A program made the translations under genes and the position numbers. A DNA stretch of 64,000 bases from Capsicum annuum (taxonomy: Eukaryota; Streptophyta; Magnoliopsida; Solanales; Solanaceae): positions 16,963,358 through 17,027,357 of the forward strand of contig NC_061121.1 in assembly GCF_002878395.1 (NCBI RefSeq), written 5' to 3'. Of the stretch, positions 9,010 to 19,083 are shown piece by piece. Each line of letters opens with the position of its first letter. The stretch's first letter is position 1. A model generated the notes under the pieces. It was not told the origin of the DNA, did no database searches, and was given only the letters and a program-made list of their open reading frames with translations.

Positions 9010-11341
9010 TTCCTCCTAATCAGCATAGGTGTTATTGATTTTATCAATGATATCCACGAACCCATCTTGTTTTTCTTCCTTACCTTCTTTTTTCTTCACC
9101 TTCAACAACTGCTTCTTTCTCACCTTCCTTTTCTTTCTCACTTCTTTTTTTGCCTTCACCTTCAACAACTGCTTCATTCTCACTTTCCTTTTATTCTTTT
9201 TCTTCACCCACTGTAGCTTTATCAGCTTCTTCTTTGTCAGCTTCTTCTTTTTCTTCTTCTTTTTCATCAGCTGCTACTTCTATTTTGTCAGCTTCTTCTT
9301 TTTCCTTGGCTTCTTCAACTACAACTCCTACTTTTTCCTTGCCTTCTTCTTCAACTGCTTCTGCTTCTTTTTCAACTTTTTCTTCTTCTACCGCAGCTAC
9401 TTCTTTTACACTTTCTTTTTAGCTCTTATCTTCTTCTATTTCTTCTTCTTCATCCTTTTTTTCTTCTTCTTTTTACTCTTTCTCCATGATAGAGGCCAAC
9501 TCATCCATTTTGCTCTTTTTTTTCTCCTTCTTTATTTCTCTTCAATTCACGAAGGTCCACATACACTGCATCATCATATTACAAAGTGTTACTGATATTT
9601 AAAGCTGAAAATTTATTAACAACATCAATTATTGAATGAAGTTACCTCGCTCGTGTTGTCGCTTATCCTGTTCCTTTTTCTTCAATCTGTTCTCTCTAAT
9701 TAGGCAGTAATATCCAATACCGCTTCCTCAAGTGCAACAACACGCTTATGAAGATCCTCGAGGGATGAGGTTTTCACTGCATCTTTGGAGGTGCTCTTAG
9801 TATCATCATCATCAACGCATACTTCAACGGGGTTACCACCCAAATCCCCATCATCATCACTGTCCTCATTTAAAATAAGGACAACCACTACTTCTAACTC
9901 TTTCTTTAAGCCATTGAGGACGTTATTCTTCACCTTGTCCGTATATGGCTCAAAGGTAATCATGTAATCCATCTTCATCTTACGAAGAGTAGGGATGATG
10001 TACGGGTGCACATTCTACAAAATATCAATTAACACTTACATAACATTCGATACAACACTAGTATTATTATTGCATGATAAAAAATAAGTTCATACCTTGG
10101 TAACTTTTCATTTGTACTTGAATGGGTCGCCTTCAATTATCTGGTCACTTTTTGTAGTGTGCCATTTGAGGATGCGAGGAATGGGAAAGGGCTCATCCGT
10201 TGATTTTCCAGGAAATTTTTCAAGATGAGGAAAGGCCTCGTAGATACAAACCTGTAAATAGTACAACAATGAAAAAAGAAATTAGAGTCTATGACAGAGT
10301 ATAAATAAAACAAGAATCTACGATAAACTCACTAAAGGGTTTATGGTAGATACCATGAATGCCCAGGGAAATCCGAATAAAGCATAGGATGCCTTTTACT
10401 TCTTATCAAATACTTCTCTCTACTACTTTAGGTTACTTTTTTTCTTTAGATAGTCCAGGGTGAGTTTAAATGTCTCTTTCCCCCACGGATAATTCTTGAA
10501 GAAACCATTCAAATTAGTTTTGTGTCGAGAACCTTCATCGAATCTTTTGCAAGCAACATGGTGTGCAAGAGCCACAGTAAACAACACTTAAACTTGTAGT
10601 CCTCGTTCAACTTATTCCTCTGATCAAGTGTAACAAGTTGGCCGCCGTAATATTTTTATTTTTCATCACCTTAAAGCAAAAATGCTCCCCCTTTTCTAAC
10701 ACCTTCTTCATTTTTTATTCACTGGGGTATGATGAGCAGTTCAGCCCCGTAATCAAACAAAATTCTTTAAATCCAAAACAGACAGGCTTGTTGTTAACGC
10801 AGAACCACATCTCATGACGCATCTTATCCCTCTTGACGTGTCGCAACAGCAAATAATGGACCATCTGCCCATTGAACTTGAGATGTTCCGACATATTTCT
10901 CAAGTGTTCGAAACAGGACTGCTTGAATATTTTCTACAACTCCTGGTCGAAAAGAACTTGCTTAAATTCTCGATAAGCAGTCATTCTTAATCTGACCGAT
11001 ATATTCACCGGGTAAGATCCGACCTTGTCCATTATCGTTCGAAGGTCATACCGTTCCACGAAAATGAACCTTGACAAACATGGCACGGACAAGGGATCAT
11101 TATCTCCATCATTACTGTTTCTCTCATTTCCCTTGCTCTCTTTACTATCACCACTAACACTGCGCTTGGGAAGGACATTTCCACTAGACTCGGCGTAGTC
11201 GCTTATCTCCTTTAAATTCGGATCTGATTTGAACACTTCTTTGTCAATTTTATTTCTTTTTGAGACATTTTCAACTACCTCGGCTTTTCTTTTTCTACTT
11301 CTACCGGCTTTGCCTTTAGGATGGATGTTTTGTTTACCCAT
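9010..11341 (-). pseudogene. DUF1985-domain protein, multi-exon, decayed (MULE passenger)
   Basis: Reading leftward from ATG 11341, a basic N-terminus (KAGRSRKRKAEVVE) leads into the DUF1985 domain. Its blocks are MVHYLLLRHV, KEFCLITGLNCSSYPSE (about 10715-10780), NYPWGKETFKLTLDYLKK (about 10440-10500) and FGFPWAFMV (about 10350-10385). An exon with EAFPHLEKFPGKS and IIEGDPFKYK follows (about 10100-10250), then HPYIIPTLRKMKMDYMITF (about 9940-10010). A Glu/Lys-rich tail runs to about 9010. Stops after QEL (about 10936) and SSYPSE (about 10718), another after FKYK, and a frameshift near 10400 make it a pseudogene. DUF1985 proteins in plants often join a C48/Ulp1 protease domain and ride in MULEs. 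No protease motif was found here. The tail's repeats create the long Lys-rich and Phe-rich frames seen on either strand. Confidence 0.78.
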
Positions 11342-11434
11342 TTTCAACACAATCTACACCTACAGAACAAATCTCTCATTTTTTGTTCATAGACCACAAG
11401 TCTATCAATAGAAATAAGTAAATGTTCAAATGAA

Positions 11435-11449
11435 CCCCCCCCCCCCCCC
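11435..11449. repeat. Homopolymer C15 tract
   Basis: Fifteen consecutive C on the plus strand, about 95 bases upstream of the DUF1985 start codon on the minus strand, where it reads as poly-G. Such tracts are prone to length errors in sequencing and replication. Confidence 0.9.
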
Positions 11450-11469
11450 TAAAAAAAATAAAAAAATAA

Positions 11470-12060
11470 AGAAATACCCCACCAAAATCCAACATGGAGT
11501 ATTAAAATCAAACTAGTGCACCTAATCAAACTAATTAGCTATTAATATTTCAATTTTCACTATTTCAGCCATCATATTTTAAAAGAATTTCATACTTCTA
11601 AAAATAGATTTTAATCTAGGGCATTCTGATTTCATAGACCATGGGTCGATTTCATAGACCACTGGTCTACGGACAGAAACAGGTGACTGTTGGAATCAAA
11701 CTGTCACAATAACTCTTCAAATAACGAGTATCCTACCATTCCACCGTCACAGTTCACTCCAAAACATCAATAACCGAACCAAAACCCAACATGCAATATC
11801 AAAATACAACAATTTCTAAAAATCAAATCGGTGCCCCTAATCGAACTAATTAGTTATTAATCTTTCAATTTCCACTATTTAAGCAATCATTTTTTAAAAG
11901 AATTTCATACGTCTAAAAATTGATTTCATTCTAGGGCATTCTGATTTCATAGACCACGGGTTGATTTCATAGACCACGGGTCTACAGAAATAACTGACTG
12001 TTCGAATCAAACTGCAAAAATAAATTTTCAAATAACGATTATCCCACCATTCAACACTTC
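11470..12060. repeat. Two-copy tandem duplication, about 300 bp unit
   Basis: Two adjacent diverged copies share CTAATTAG-TATTAAT, TTAAAAGAATTTCATAC, AGGGCATTCTGATTTCATAGACCA and ATCAAACTG in the same order (first about 11470-11770, second about 11771-12060). Each copy carries a TAGACC-N3-GGTCTA palindrome (about 11655-11669 and 11962-11976). Non-coding, in the right arm of the MULE. Confidence 0.75.
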
Positions 12061-12579
12061 TTTGCTAAAAAAAACAACGGAACTAAATCAAAACTCCTTA
12101 ATCAACCAAATTCGAAAAAAAAATTTCTACATCACTTCGAATCGATTAGCAAAGAAACTTGTTTAAATTGATCTACAAATGATCGAAACAAGATTTTAAA
12201 CAACAGCGACCTCTTAGCAGCTGCAGAAGAAGGAAAAACAAAAATGGTGTTTGGGGAGAACTGTTCTTCAAAGCGGGAGTTGGGCGAAAATTTAAGAGGA
12301 GAGAGAACGTTTTTTTTTTTTTTTTTTATATTGGAATAAGTTGATGGGTGTTAGTGTATTATGTTAAATTTATAGATGGATGTTAGTGTATTATGTTAAA
12401 TTTGTAAAGTTAGAAAAATGATACAATGGTCCCTTGGCCCACATGTGGGCCTACTTTTTCACCTTTTTTCACACTTTTTATACTCTAACCCTAAAAAATA
12501 GTTCAAAAAGAAATTTAGTGTCACTTTGACAAAATAGTTTTGAGAATGGTAGATTTTGGCAATTTTTCCCAAGTGTTCA

Positions 12580-13185
12580 TGTATACATTTTCAATCCAAA
12601 AGTTAAAAAATATTTCTGCGCGTGTTCTTAAGCGCCTATTACATAATTAAATTTAATTAACCACTTAAAATATGTCCTTTCTTTGATTATACTCATTAGC
12701 TCCTTTAATAAAAACGTAAAACCTTATGTATGCATGTTCCATTTGATATTGCTGTGTATAATTAATAGATGAGAAATATCCGATGTGATTAACTTATTTG
12801 AGTAATATATGTTTATGGACCCACATAGAAATATTTTCATAATATAATTAAGTCGAAAACTTAATTATCTTATAATAAAAAAATAGTTTATCATGTGTGC
12901 AGTTTGAAATAGGCAAGTTGATACATTCAACCAATAAGGAAAAAAAGAGTAAAATGAGCTGGTTATGTTTCTTGTTTTAGCACACTCTAGATCTTAATCT
13001 TATCAACTTTCACTTGCATGGCATGTAACGAGAACATCCCTGCACGTTTTTCTCCATAACAAATCAAACATTATATTGTCAACTTCCATAGTTAATTCAT
13101 CATCAATCATATATATGACTATCATTAATAATTCTCTCATATTTTCAACTTTGTATTATTGTAGTACTCCTCTTTAATTCCAACG
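12580..13185. other. Upstream region of the GT34 gene
   Basis: AT-rich sequence with no gene or repeat recognised. A TATA-like CATATATATGAC lies about 13106-13117, roughly 70 bases before the ATG at 13186, and is the best core-promoter candidate. The MULE right end and its TSD lie only about 600 bp upstream of the start codon, so the MULE borders the promoter. Confidence 0.4.
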
Positions 13186-14964
13186 ATGGTCCAATTCACA
13201 GCCCTAAAAAGGCTCACTTCCGCGGGCGCCGGCGCCACTCTCCCTACCTCAGACGTTGGCGCCCGCTCAGTCTCTCGCCGTCGACGTGTTGCCAATTCAT
13301 TTGGCAACATTAGGCTCACAATATTATGTGGGGTTGTAACAATCTTAGTGTTACGTGGTACCATAGGCCTCAACAACTTCCCCTCTATTAATAATCCCTC
13401 CCTAAACCAAAACCAAAAACTTGTCGAAGAAACAAATCGAGTCATTGCTGAGATCCGATACGACGATGACAACAACGACAGCGATGATAATAATCACTTT
13501 GAATATTCTCAAAATTCTAGCTATAGTTTAGGTCCGAAAATCGCAAACTGGGATTCTACAAGAAAAATTTGGCTACATGAAAATCCAAGATTTCCAAGCC
13601 ATGTCAATGGAAAGCCTCGTGTTTTGCTGGTAATGTTATATATATAATTTGTAATTTAATTTGCGTTTGAATGATTTACTTATTACTTATTAGATAAACG
13701 ATATAAAATTCGAGTCGAAATTTAAATTTTAATCAAATCCAAAACAATACATTTGTTCATGAAATAAGATTATAATTATTTGAATAGTTTTTTATCTTTG
13801 GGTTGTATTGTTTCCTGCATTAGCTAGCAGTGTTAGTTTATTTTGCATACTGTATTAGTTTATATGCTTCTATGTTTTGGTATTTGTTATACTGTTATCT
13901 GTCCTAAGCCGGGGTCTATCGGAAACAACCCCTCTGCTTCACCTGAGGTAGTGGTATGGTTTGTGTACACTTACCCTCTCTAGACCCCATTATATGAGAA
14001 TACACACCGGGTATGTTGTTGTTGTAGTTTTTTAGTTGCTAAGTGGATTTTTTTCTAATAGGTAACAGGATCGCCTCCAAGTCCTTGTGACAACTCAATT
14101 GGGGATCATTATTTGTTAAAGTCAATAAAGAACAAGATTGATTATTGCAGAATTCACAACATTGAAATTGTGTACAACATGGCTTATTTTGACCAACAAT
14201 TATCAGGGTACTGGTCAAAATTGCCATTAATTAGAAAATTGATGATTTCTCATCCAGAAATTGAGTGGATATGGTGGATGGATAGTGATGCAATGTTCAC
14301 AGACATGGTGTTTGAAATTCCATTATCTAAATATGATGGGAAAAATTTGATCATTCATGGTTATCCAGAATTGTTAAACTCAAAATCGTGGGTTGCTTTG
14401 AACACCGGAAGTTTTCTTCTAAGGAATTGTCAATGGTCTTTAGATTTGCTTGATTCTTGGGCACCAATGGGACCAAAAGGTACGATTCGCGATAAGGCTG
14501 GTAAAATTTTGTCAGAAAATTTAAAGGATAGGCCTGATTTTGAAGCAGATGATCAATCAGCATTGATATACCTGTTAATATCGAAGAATAATAAGTGGAT
14601 AGATAAGGTGTTTGTTGAAAATTCTTATTATTTACATGGTTATTGGGCTGGTTTAGTGGATCGATACGAAGAAATGATTCAAAAATACCATCAAGGTTTC
14701 GGAGATGAGAGGTGGCCATTTGTGACACATTTTGTTGGTTGTAAGCCTTGTGGACGTTATGGTGATTATCCAGTTGAGAAATGTTTGAAAAGCATGGAAA
14801 GAGCATTTAATTTTGCAGATAATCAAGTGCTTAAGTTGTATGGATTTAAGCATAGAGGATTGTCAAGTCCTAATGTTAAAAGAATAAGAAATGAAACTTT
14901 TAGGCCTTTGGAGTTTGTTAGTGACTTAGACATTAGACATTCTGCATTTAGAGGCAGTCTATGA
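13186..14964 (+). CDS. XXT5-like: GT34 glycosyltransferase, xyloglucan 6-xylosyltransferase (XXT5-like)
   Basis: Exon 1 is 13186-13629 and exon 2 is 14062-14964. The intron (GTAATG...AATAG) is in phase 0. The 448-residue product is the usual GT34 length. It is a type II Golgi protein: a short Arg-rich cytosolic tail, one membrane anchor at about residues 43-62 (LTILCGVVTILVLRGTIG), a stem and a luminal catalytic domain. Visible family motifs are TGSPPSPCDN (150-159), WWMDSDAMFTD (219-229) with the D-x-D metal/UDP-xylose motif at 222-224, LNTGSFLLRNCQWS (261-274), FEADDQSA (308-315) and HFVGCKPCG (371-379). The family transfers xylose from UDP-xylose to the glucan backbone of xyloglucan. The stem (ILCG-VTILVLRGTIG, NWDSTRKIWL) and C-terminus (RIRNET--PLEFV) recall XXT5 rather than XXT1/2. 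The other GT34 activity, galactomannan galactosyltransferase, is less likely. All motifs are intact and there are no stops. This is the only clearly functional host gene seen. Confidence 0.93.
13900..14025 (+). mobile_element. RTE LINE/SINE 3' tail in the GT34 intron
   Basis: GCCGGGGTCTATCGGAAACA, then GTAGTGGTATGGT and TAGACCCCATTAT, ending in GTATGTTGTTGTTGTAG. This is the same 3' module that ends the full RTE LINE at 23570-23699, so it is a 5'-truncated LINE or a SINE sharing that tail. It sits just upstream of the 3' splice site and does not touch coding sequence. Its own TSD was not resolved. Confidence 0.78.
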
Positions 14965-15754
14965 AATTAAATTTTCTTGGGACTTTTTGTTTGTTTGGTT
15001 GGTTTTAGTGGTTTTTGAAAAAAAAAAAAATTCTTGGCAATTTGTGAAGTGGTGATTGTTCAAATGGTTTGATTGTCCAATTAATAAGCACCTATTCGAC
15101 CTTAAAAATGGAAGACCTTGATAATCGAACCGTAAAAACCACATGCAGTTGCACGCATATGGATGTCACATCTCTCTGCGAATTAAAAAAATTTTGCTTA
15201 GATATTGATTTCACTAAATTAACTTTATTAATAATATTTAAAACTTTAACTTGATTACTTTTAGTTTACATTAGATATCGATGATCCGTGTCAGCATGGG
15301 TCCAATACATATTATTTTTTATCTTAATTTAAATTATTAAAATAATTTATGCTTTTAATTATGTTGATATAATTTTAAAAGTCAGTCAAATATTTATTTT
15401 TTTTAAAATTTCTTAAGTTGTTATTTATGTAAATTACAATGTCTTTTACATCATTTTTCAATAATATATGAATATTCTCCTTGTCTCAATTTATGTGACA
15501 CAGATAAAATTTTGACAATTAATCATTTTTTTTTACATATATACATTTATGTTAAGTTCTTAATTATTGTGATTTATAATACTTTTATTTCATTTTCAAA
15601 TAGTCTATTTTTTTTTATGTCTTGCTCTATCGCATCCCAATTTATGTGCACCAATATAATTTTGATAGTCAATCAAATTTTTTATGTTGACATATCATTT
15701 TATGTCTTTTTATTTTTTTTAATGAAATATTATCAATTTTTCAATACTTAGACC
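14965..15754. other. 3' flank of GT34 and AT-rich intergenic sequence
   Basis: No gene seen. An A13 tract at about 15018-15030 lies in the probable 3' UTR. Two copies of a TCTCAATTTATGTG / TCCCAATTTATGTG word (about 15484 and 15637) resemble Stowaway MITE termini. No complete element with TA duplications was resolved. Confidence 0.4.
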
Positions 15755-17375
15755 ATCATAATAATTAATTAGGGGTGATATAGTAAAATCACGATGAAAG
15801 AAATGAAGTACACATGTCTTAAGTGACTTGTAATAACTAATTAGAGTTGACATAACATAATTACTATAAAAAATACTTGTATAATAATTAATTAATAGTG
15901 GTACACTAAAATTATGATTGAAGCAGCTGAAATAGCCATAAATCTCTATTTTACCTTTTTTAATTAAATATTATTAATTTTTTTAATATGTAAATGACTT
16001 ATAATATTTAATTAGGGATACAATAATTAATTAGGGATGATATAGTAAAATTACAATTGAAGCAGCTGAAGCAGACATGTCATAAATGTCTATTTTAATA
16101 TTTTTATTAAATCTTATTAATTTTTTAACACATAAATGACTTATAATAATTAATTAGGGGTGATATAGTAAAATTACAGTTGAAGCAGACATGTCGACCT
16201 CGTACCTGCTTTGTTGATACAGTAAAATTACGGTTGAAGCAGTTGAAATAGTCATAAATGTCTATTTTACTTTTTTTTCTAATTAAATATTATTAATTTT
16301 ATAATACGTAAATGACTTATACTATTTTATTAGGGGTACAATAACTAATTAGGAGTGATATAGTAAAATTACGGCTGAAGCAACTAAAGTAGACATGTCA
16401 TAAATATCTATTTTATTTTTTACTAAATATTAATAATTTTTTAATATATAAATAATTTATAATAATTAATTAGGGTTGACATATAATAACATAACAGTTA
16501 AAGTAACTGAAGCAGGCATGTCGACCTCTTGCCTGCTTCAGCTGCTCAACTGCCTCTTATAAGATAGTAGAATTTAATTAGGGGTACAATAACTAATCAG
16601 CTGAAGCAACTGAAGTAGACATGTCATAAATATCTATTTTATTTTTTTACTAAATATTAATAATTTTTTGATATATAAATAATTTATAATAATTAATTAG
16701 GGTTGACATAATAATATAACAGTTAAAGCAGCTGAAGCAGGCATGTCGACCTCTTGCCTGCCTCAGCTGCTGATACAGTAAAATTACGGTTGAAGCAGCT
16801 GAAATAGTCATAAATGTCTATTTTACGTTTTTTTAAATTAAATATTATTAATTTTATAATACGTAAATGACTTATACTATTTAATTAGGGGTACAATAAC
16901 TAATTAGGAATGATATAGTAAAATTACGGCTGAAGCAACTGAAGTAGACATGTCATTAATATCTATTTTATTTTTTACTAAATATTAATAATATTTTAAT
17001 ATATAAATAATTTATAATAATTAATTAGGGTTGACATATATAATAATATAACAGTTAAAGCAGCTGAAACAGGCATGTCAACCTCTTGCCTGCTTCAGCT
17101 GCTCCACTGCCTCTTATAATATAGTAGAATTTAATTAGGGGTACAATAACTAATCAGGGGTGATATAGTAAAAAATTACGGCTGAAGCAACTGAAGTAGA
17201 CATGTCATAAATATCTATTTTATTTTTTACTAAATATTAATAATTTTTTAATATATAAATAATTTATAATAATTAATTAGGGTTGGCATAATAATATAAC
17301 AGTTATAGCAGTTGAAGAAGGCATGTCAACCTCTTGCCTGCTTCAGCTGCTCAACTGCCTCTTATAAGATATAGT
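15755..17375. repeat. AT-rich tandem array with embedded hairpins
   Basis: Repeating modules share TAATTAATTAGGGGTGATAT, TAGTAAAATTACGGTTGAAG and GACATGTCATAAATGTCTAT, with spacing that varies from about 130 to 320 bp. Four modules carry a GC-richer insert, GAAGCAGGCATGTCGACCTC followed by TTGCCTGCTTCAGCTGC, near 16510, 16735, 17065 and 17305. Its two ends are inverted repeats of each other, giving a stem of up to 16 bp. A degenerate fifth insert lies near 16180. There is no coding capacity. It looks like higher-order amplification of one parent unit, possibly from within a MITE. It ends abruptly near 17375. Confidence 0.82.
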
Positions 17376-17712
17376 TTATATATGTAGTACTTCTTCATTT
17401 TCTATTCCCTGTCTGAAGAAGAAGTCTCCCTTGTTGGAAACTGCTTGTAGGTGTATGAATTTAAATTAGTTGTTTCCTATTTTTAATGTTTCTGCAACGA
17501 ACCAAAATCCTCAATACAAATACTAAATAATCTATAATAACGAATAAATTAAATTACAATAAGAACACGTAAATTATAGAATTACAAAGGTAAATATGAA
17601 CAGAACAAGTAACTATGACGATAAAAGAAGCAGATCAGAGACAGAGAATTGAAACTGAGAAGCCAATTCTTTGTCTGAGCATAACCAATAACATAACCGC
17701 TCTTTTTAATTT
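17376..17712. other. Intergenic segment between tandem array and Pack-MULE
   Basis: Nothing recognisable. It ends in the left 9-bp target duplication TTTTAATTT (17704-17712) of the next element. Confidence 0.5.
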
Positions 17713-17958
17713 GGGTAACTTACATAAATCCCTAAATCTTTAAGTGATATTATATTTTATCCCAACTATTTGGTTAATTACATCTTATCTCGATTTTTTA
17801 AAATCGTGATACCTATGTTATAAGGTGATACATATAAAAAGTGATACATTTAAAACTGACTAGATATTTATGTAAGGAAGTAACAGACTCTCTTTTATTC
17901 AGTGGAGCAAATCACGCATAATCAGTTACGCAATAAATTAATGAGATCCACAAAATCA

Positions 17959-18255
17959 GCAATACCCTCAATCAACTTTCATATTTCAAACAATCGAGTC
18001 AAAGTGTTCCGACGGTTGTGTTCCATTTCTCCGGCGGCAAAGCGCTGTCGTTGCACCCGAAGAATTACCTGATCTGTAACTGAGTCACTGCCGTACCGGA
18101 ATCAACAATTATCCCATCATTACCACTTCCGTCCACCTGAAACACCGACGCCGAAATCGATAACATCTAAGCACCGATGTTGATTTCGATAAGTCCGACG
18201 TAGACGTAAGTGCTCCTACTCGAGTTAATAGCAACGGGGCAATCACGAAGTTGCA
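17959..18255. pseudogene. Aspartic protease (pepsin A1, nepenthesin-like) fragments in inverted arrangement
   Basis: Plus strand 17959-18083 encodes VPTVVFHFSGGKALSL, then HPKNYLI and a stop. This is the C-terminal-lobe segment of plant nepenthesin-type aspartic proteases (family pattern VPTVSFHF-GGK-L-LP-KNYLI). Minus strand, about 18255 down to 18070, encodes YVGLIEINIGA, a stop, then MLSISASVFQVD and GIIVDSGTAVTQLQ. The last contains the second catalytic motif D-S-G-T. In an intact gene the minus-strand part precedes the plus-strand part by several tens of codons, on one strand. Here the two meet head to head near 18072. The intervening codons and the rest of the enzyme are missing. It is non-functional and was presumably captured by the surrounding Pack-MULE and rearranged. 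Confidence 0.75.
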
Positions 18256-18299
18256 GACTAGTACGACGTCGTCGACGGAAGTGAATGAAGAAGAGAAGG

Positions 18300-18970
18300 A
18301 GGAAAAGAAAAAATATTATTTGAATACGTGATACATCTGAAATCTGAATTATTATTTGACAGTGGAGGATTACTATGTGATACATCTGAAATATGTGTGA
18401 TACATTTGGTTGTATTTCTAGATTTTTTTTAAAATAAAATAGATATTCAATATATATGATACATTTATTATACTTGACATATAAGTTGAATTTTGAAATT
18501 TCTAATTCATATTTAAAGAGTATGAGTTTGAAAGTTATATAATTCATATTTAATGTTTATGAAAGTTCTGTGATTCATATTAATATTGTCTGCATTAGTT
18601 TTAAGAGGTTATTTATTATATTAGTGATATATTTTTTTAGTTGAAATAAATGTGCTGAGAAAAACACAATTTAAAAGATGATTCATTTATTCATATCTTA
18701 AATGTATCACCCATTTATAAATGAATCAAAAAAATATAATAGATATAAAAACATTTAGGACATATGTATCATCAATAATTTAACCGCAAATGTATCACTC
18801 ATACATTGTCAATAAAATGTATCACCAATAATCTAACAACAAAATGTATCACTCATATATTATCAACAAATGTATCAACCATATACTGATAACAAACGTA
18901 TCATTCATATGAATCACCATTACACTATGAAAATGTATCAAGAAAATTAATATTTTTATATATGTATCTG
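18300..18970. repeat. Dispersed GTGATACAT / ATGTATCAC motif cluster
   Basis: GATACAT-type words recur many times. They read GTGATACAT on the plus strand up to about 18415 (starting near 17823) and ATGTATCAC or ATGTATCA from about 18708 to 18970. There is no coding capacity. It lies within the Pack-MULE; see the element entry. Confidence 0.6.
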
Positions 18971-19083
18971 GGTTATTTAATATCAACTTAAAATCCATTT
19001 AAACAATTAACTCACCTTTTTGAAATAACTGAAAATTTTTATAGTTTAAAGTAGTACATTGATAACCGACGACCAGCTTCCGG

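Larger units (their letters stand above)
2718..12570. mobile_element. Large Mutator-like element (MULE) with passenger genes
   Basis: The 9-bp direct repeat AAGTGTTCA occurs at 2709-2717 and at 12571-12579. A 9-bp TSD is characteristic of Mutator. Just inside are degenerate terminal inverted repeats of about 48 bp (2718-2764 and 12522-12570). They share CCAAAA and AAAACTATTTTG-CAAAGT with one 1-base indel between. Inside are a decayed MuDR transposase (plus), a (CTT)n tract, a 60-bp tandem array, a long foldback, a GRF-like zinc-finger gene (plus) and a decayed DUF1985 gene (minus). Autonomous plant MULEs that carry MuDR transposase next to a DUF1985/Ulp1-type ORF are known (Kaonashi-like). 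Here no Ulp1 protease domain was seen. Confidence 0.86.

Noticed and set aside
9029..9595. 188-codon Phe/Ser-rich plus-strand frame
   Set aside because: It is the antisense of the Glu/Lys-rich tail of the DUF1985 pseudogene. Composition, not selection, keeps it open.
14351..14806. 151-codon minus-strand frame
   Set aside because: It is a shadow of GT34 exon 2, which has full family motifs on the plus strand.
15473..15660. Stowaway MITE with TCTCAATTTATGTG ends
   Set aside because: The two terminus-like words are in the same orientation and no TA-flanked inverted partner was found.
18167..18547. 126-codon minus-strand frame as a gene
   Set aside because: Only its C-terminal end matches aspartic protease and it stops before the catalytic block. 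The rest is AT-rich noise.
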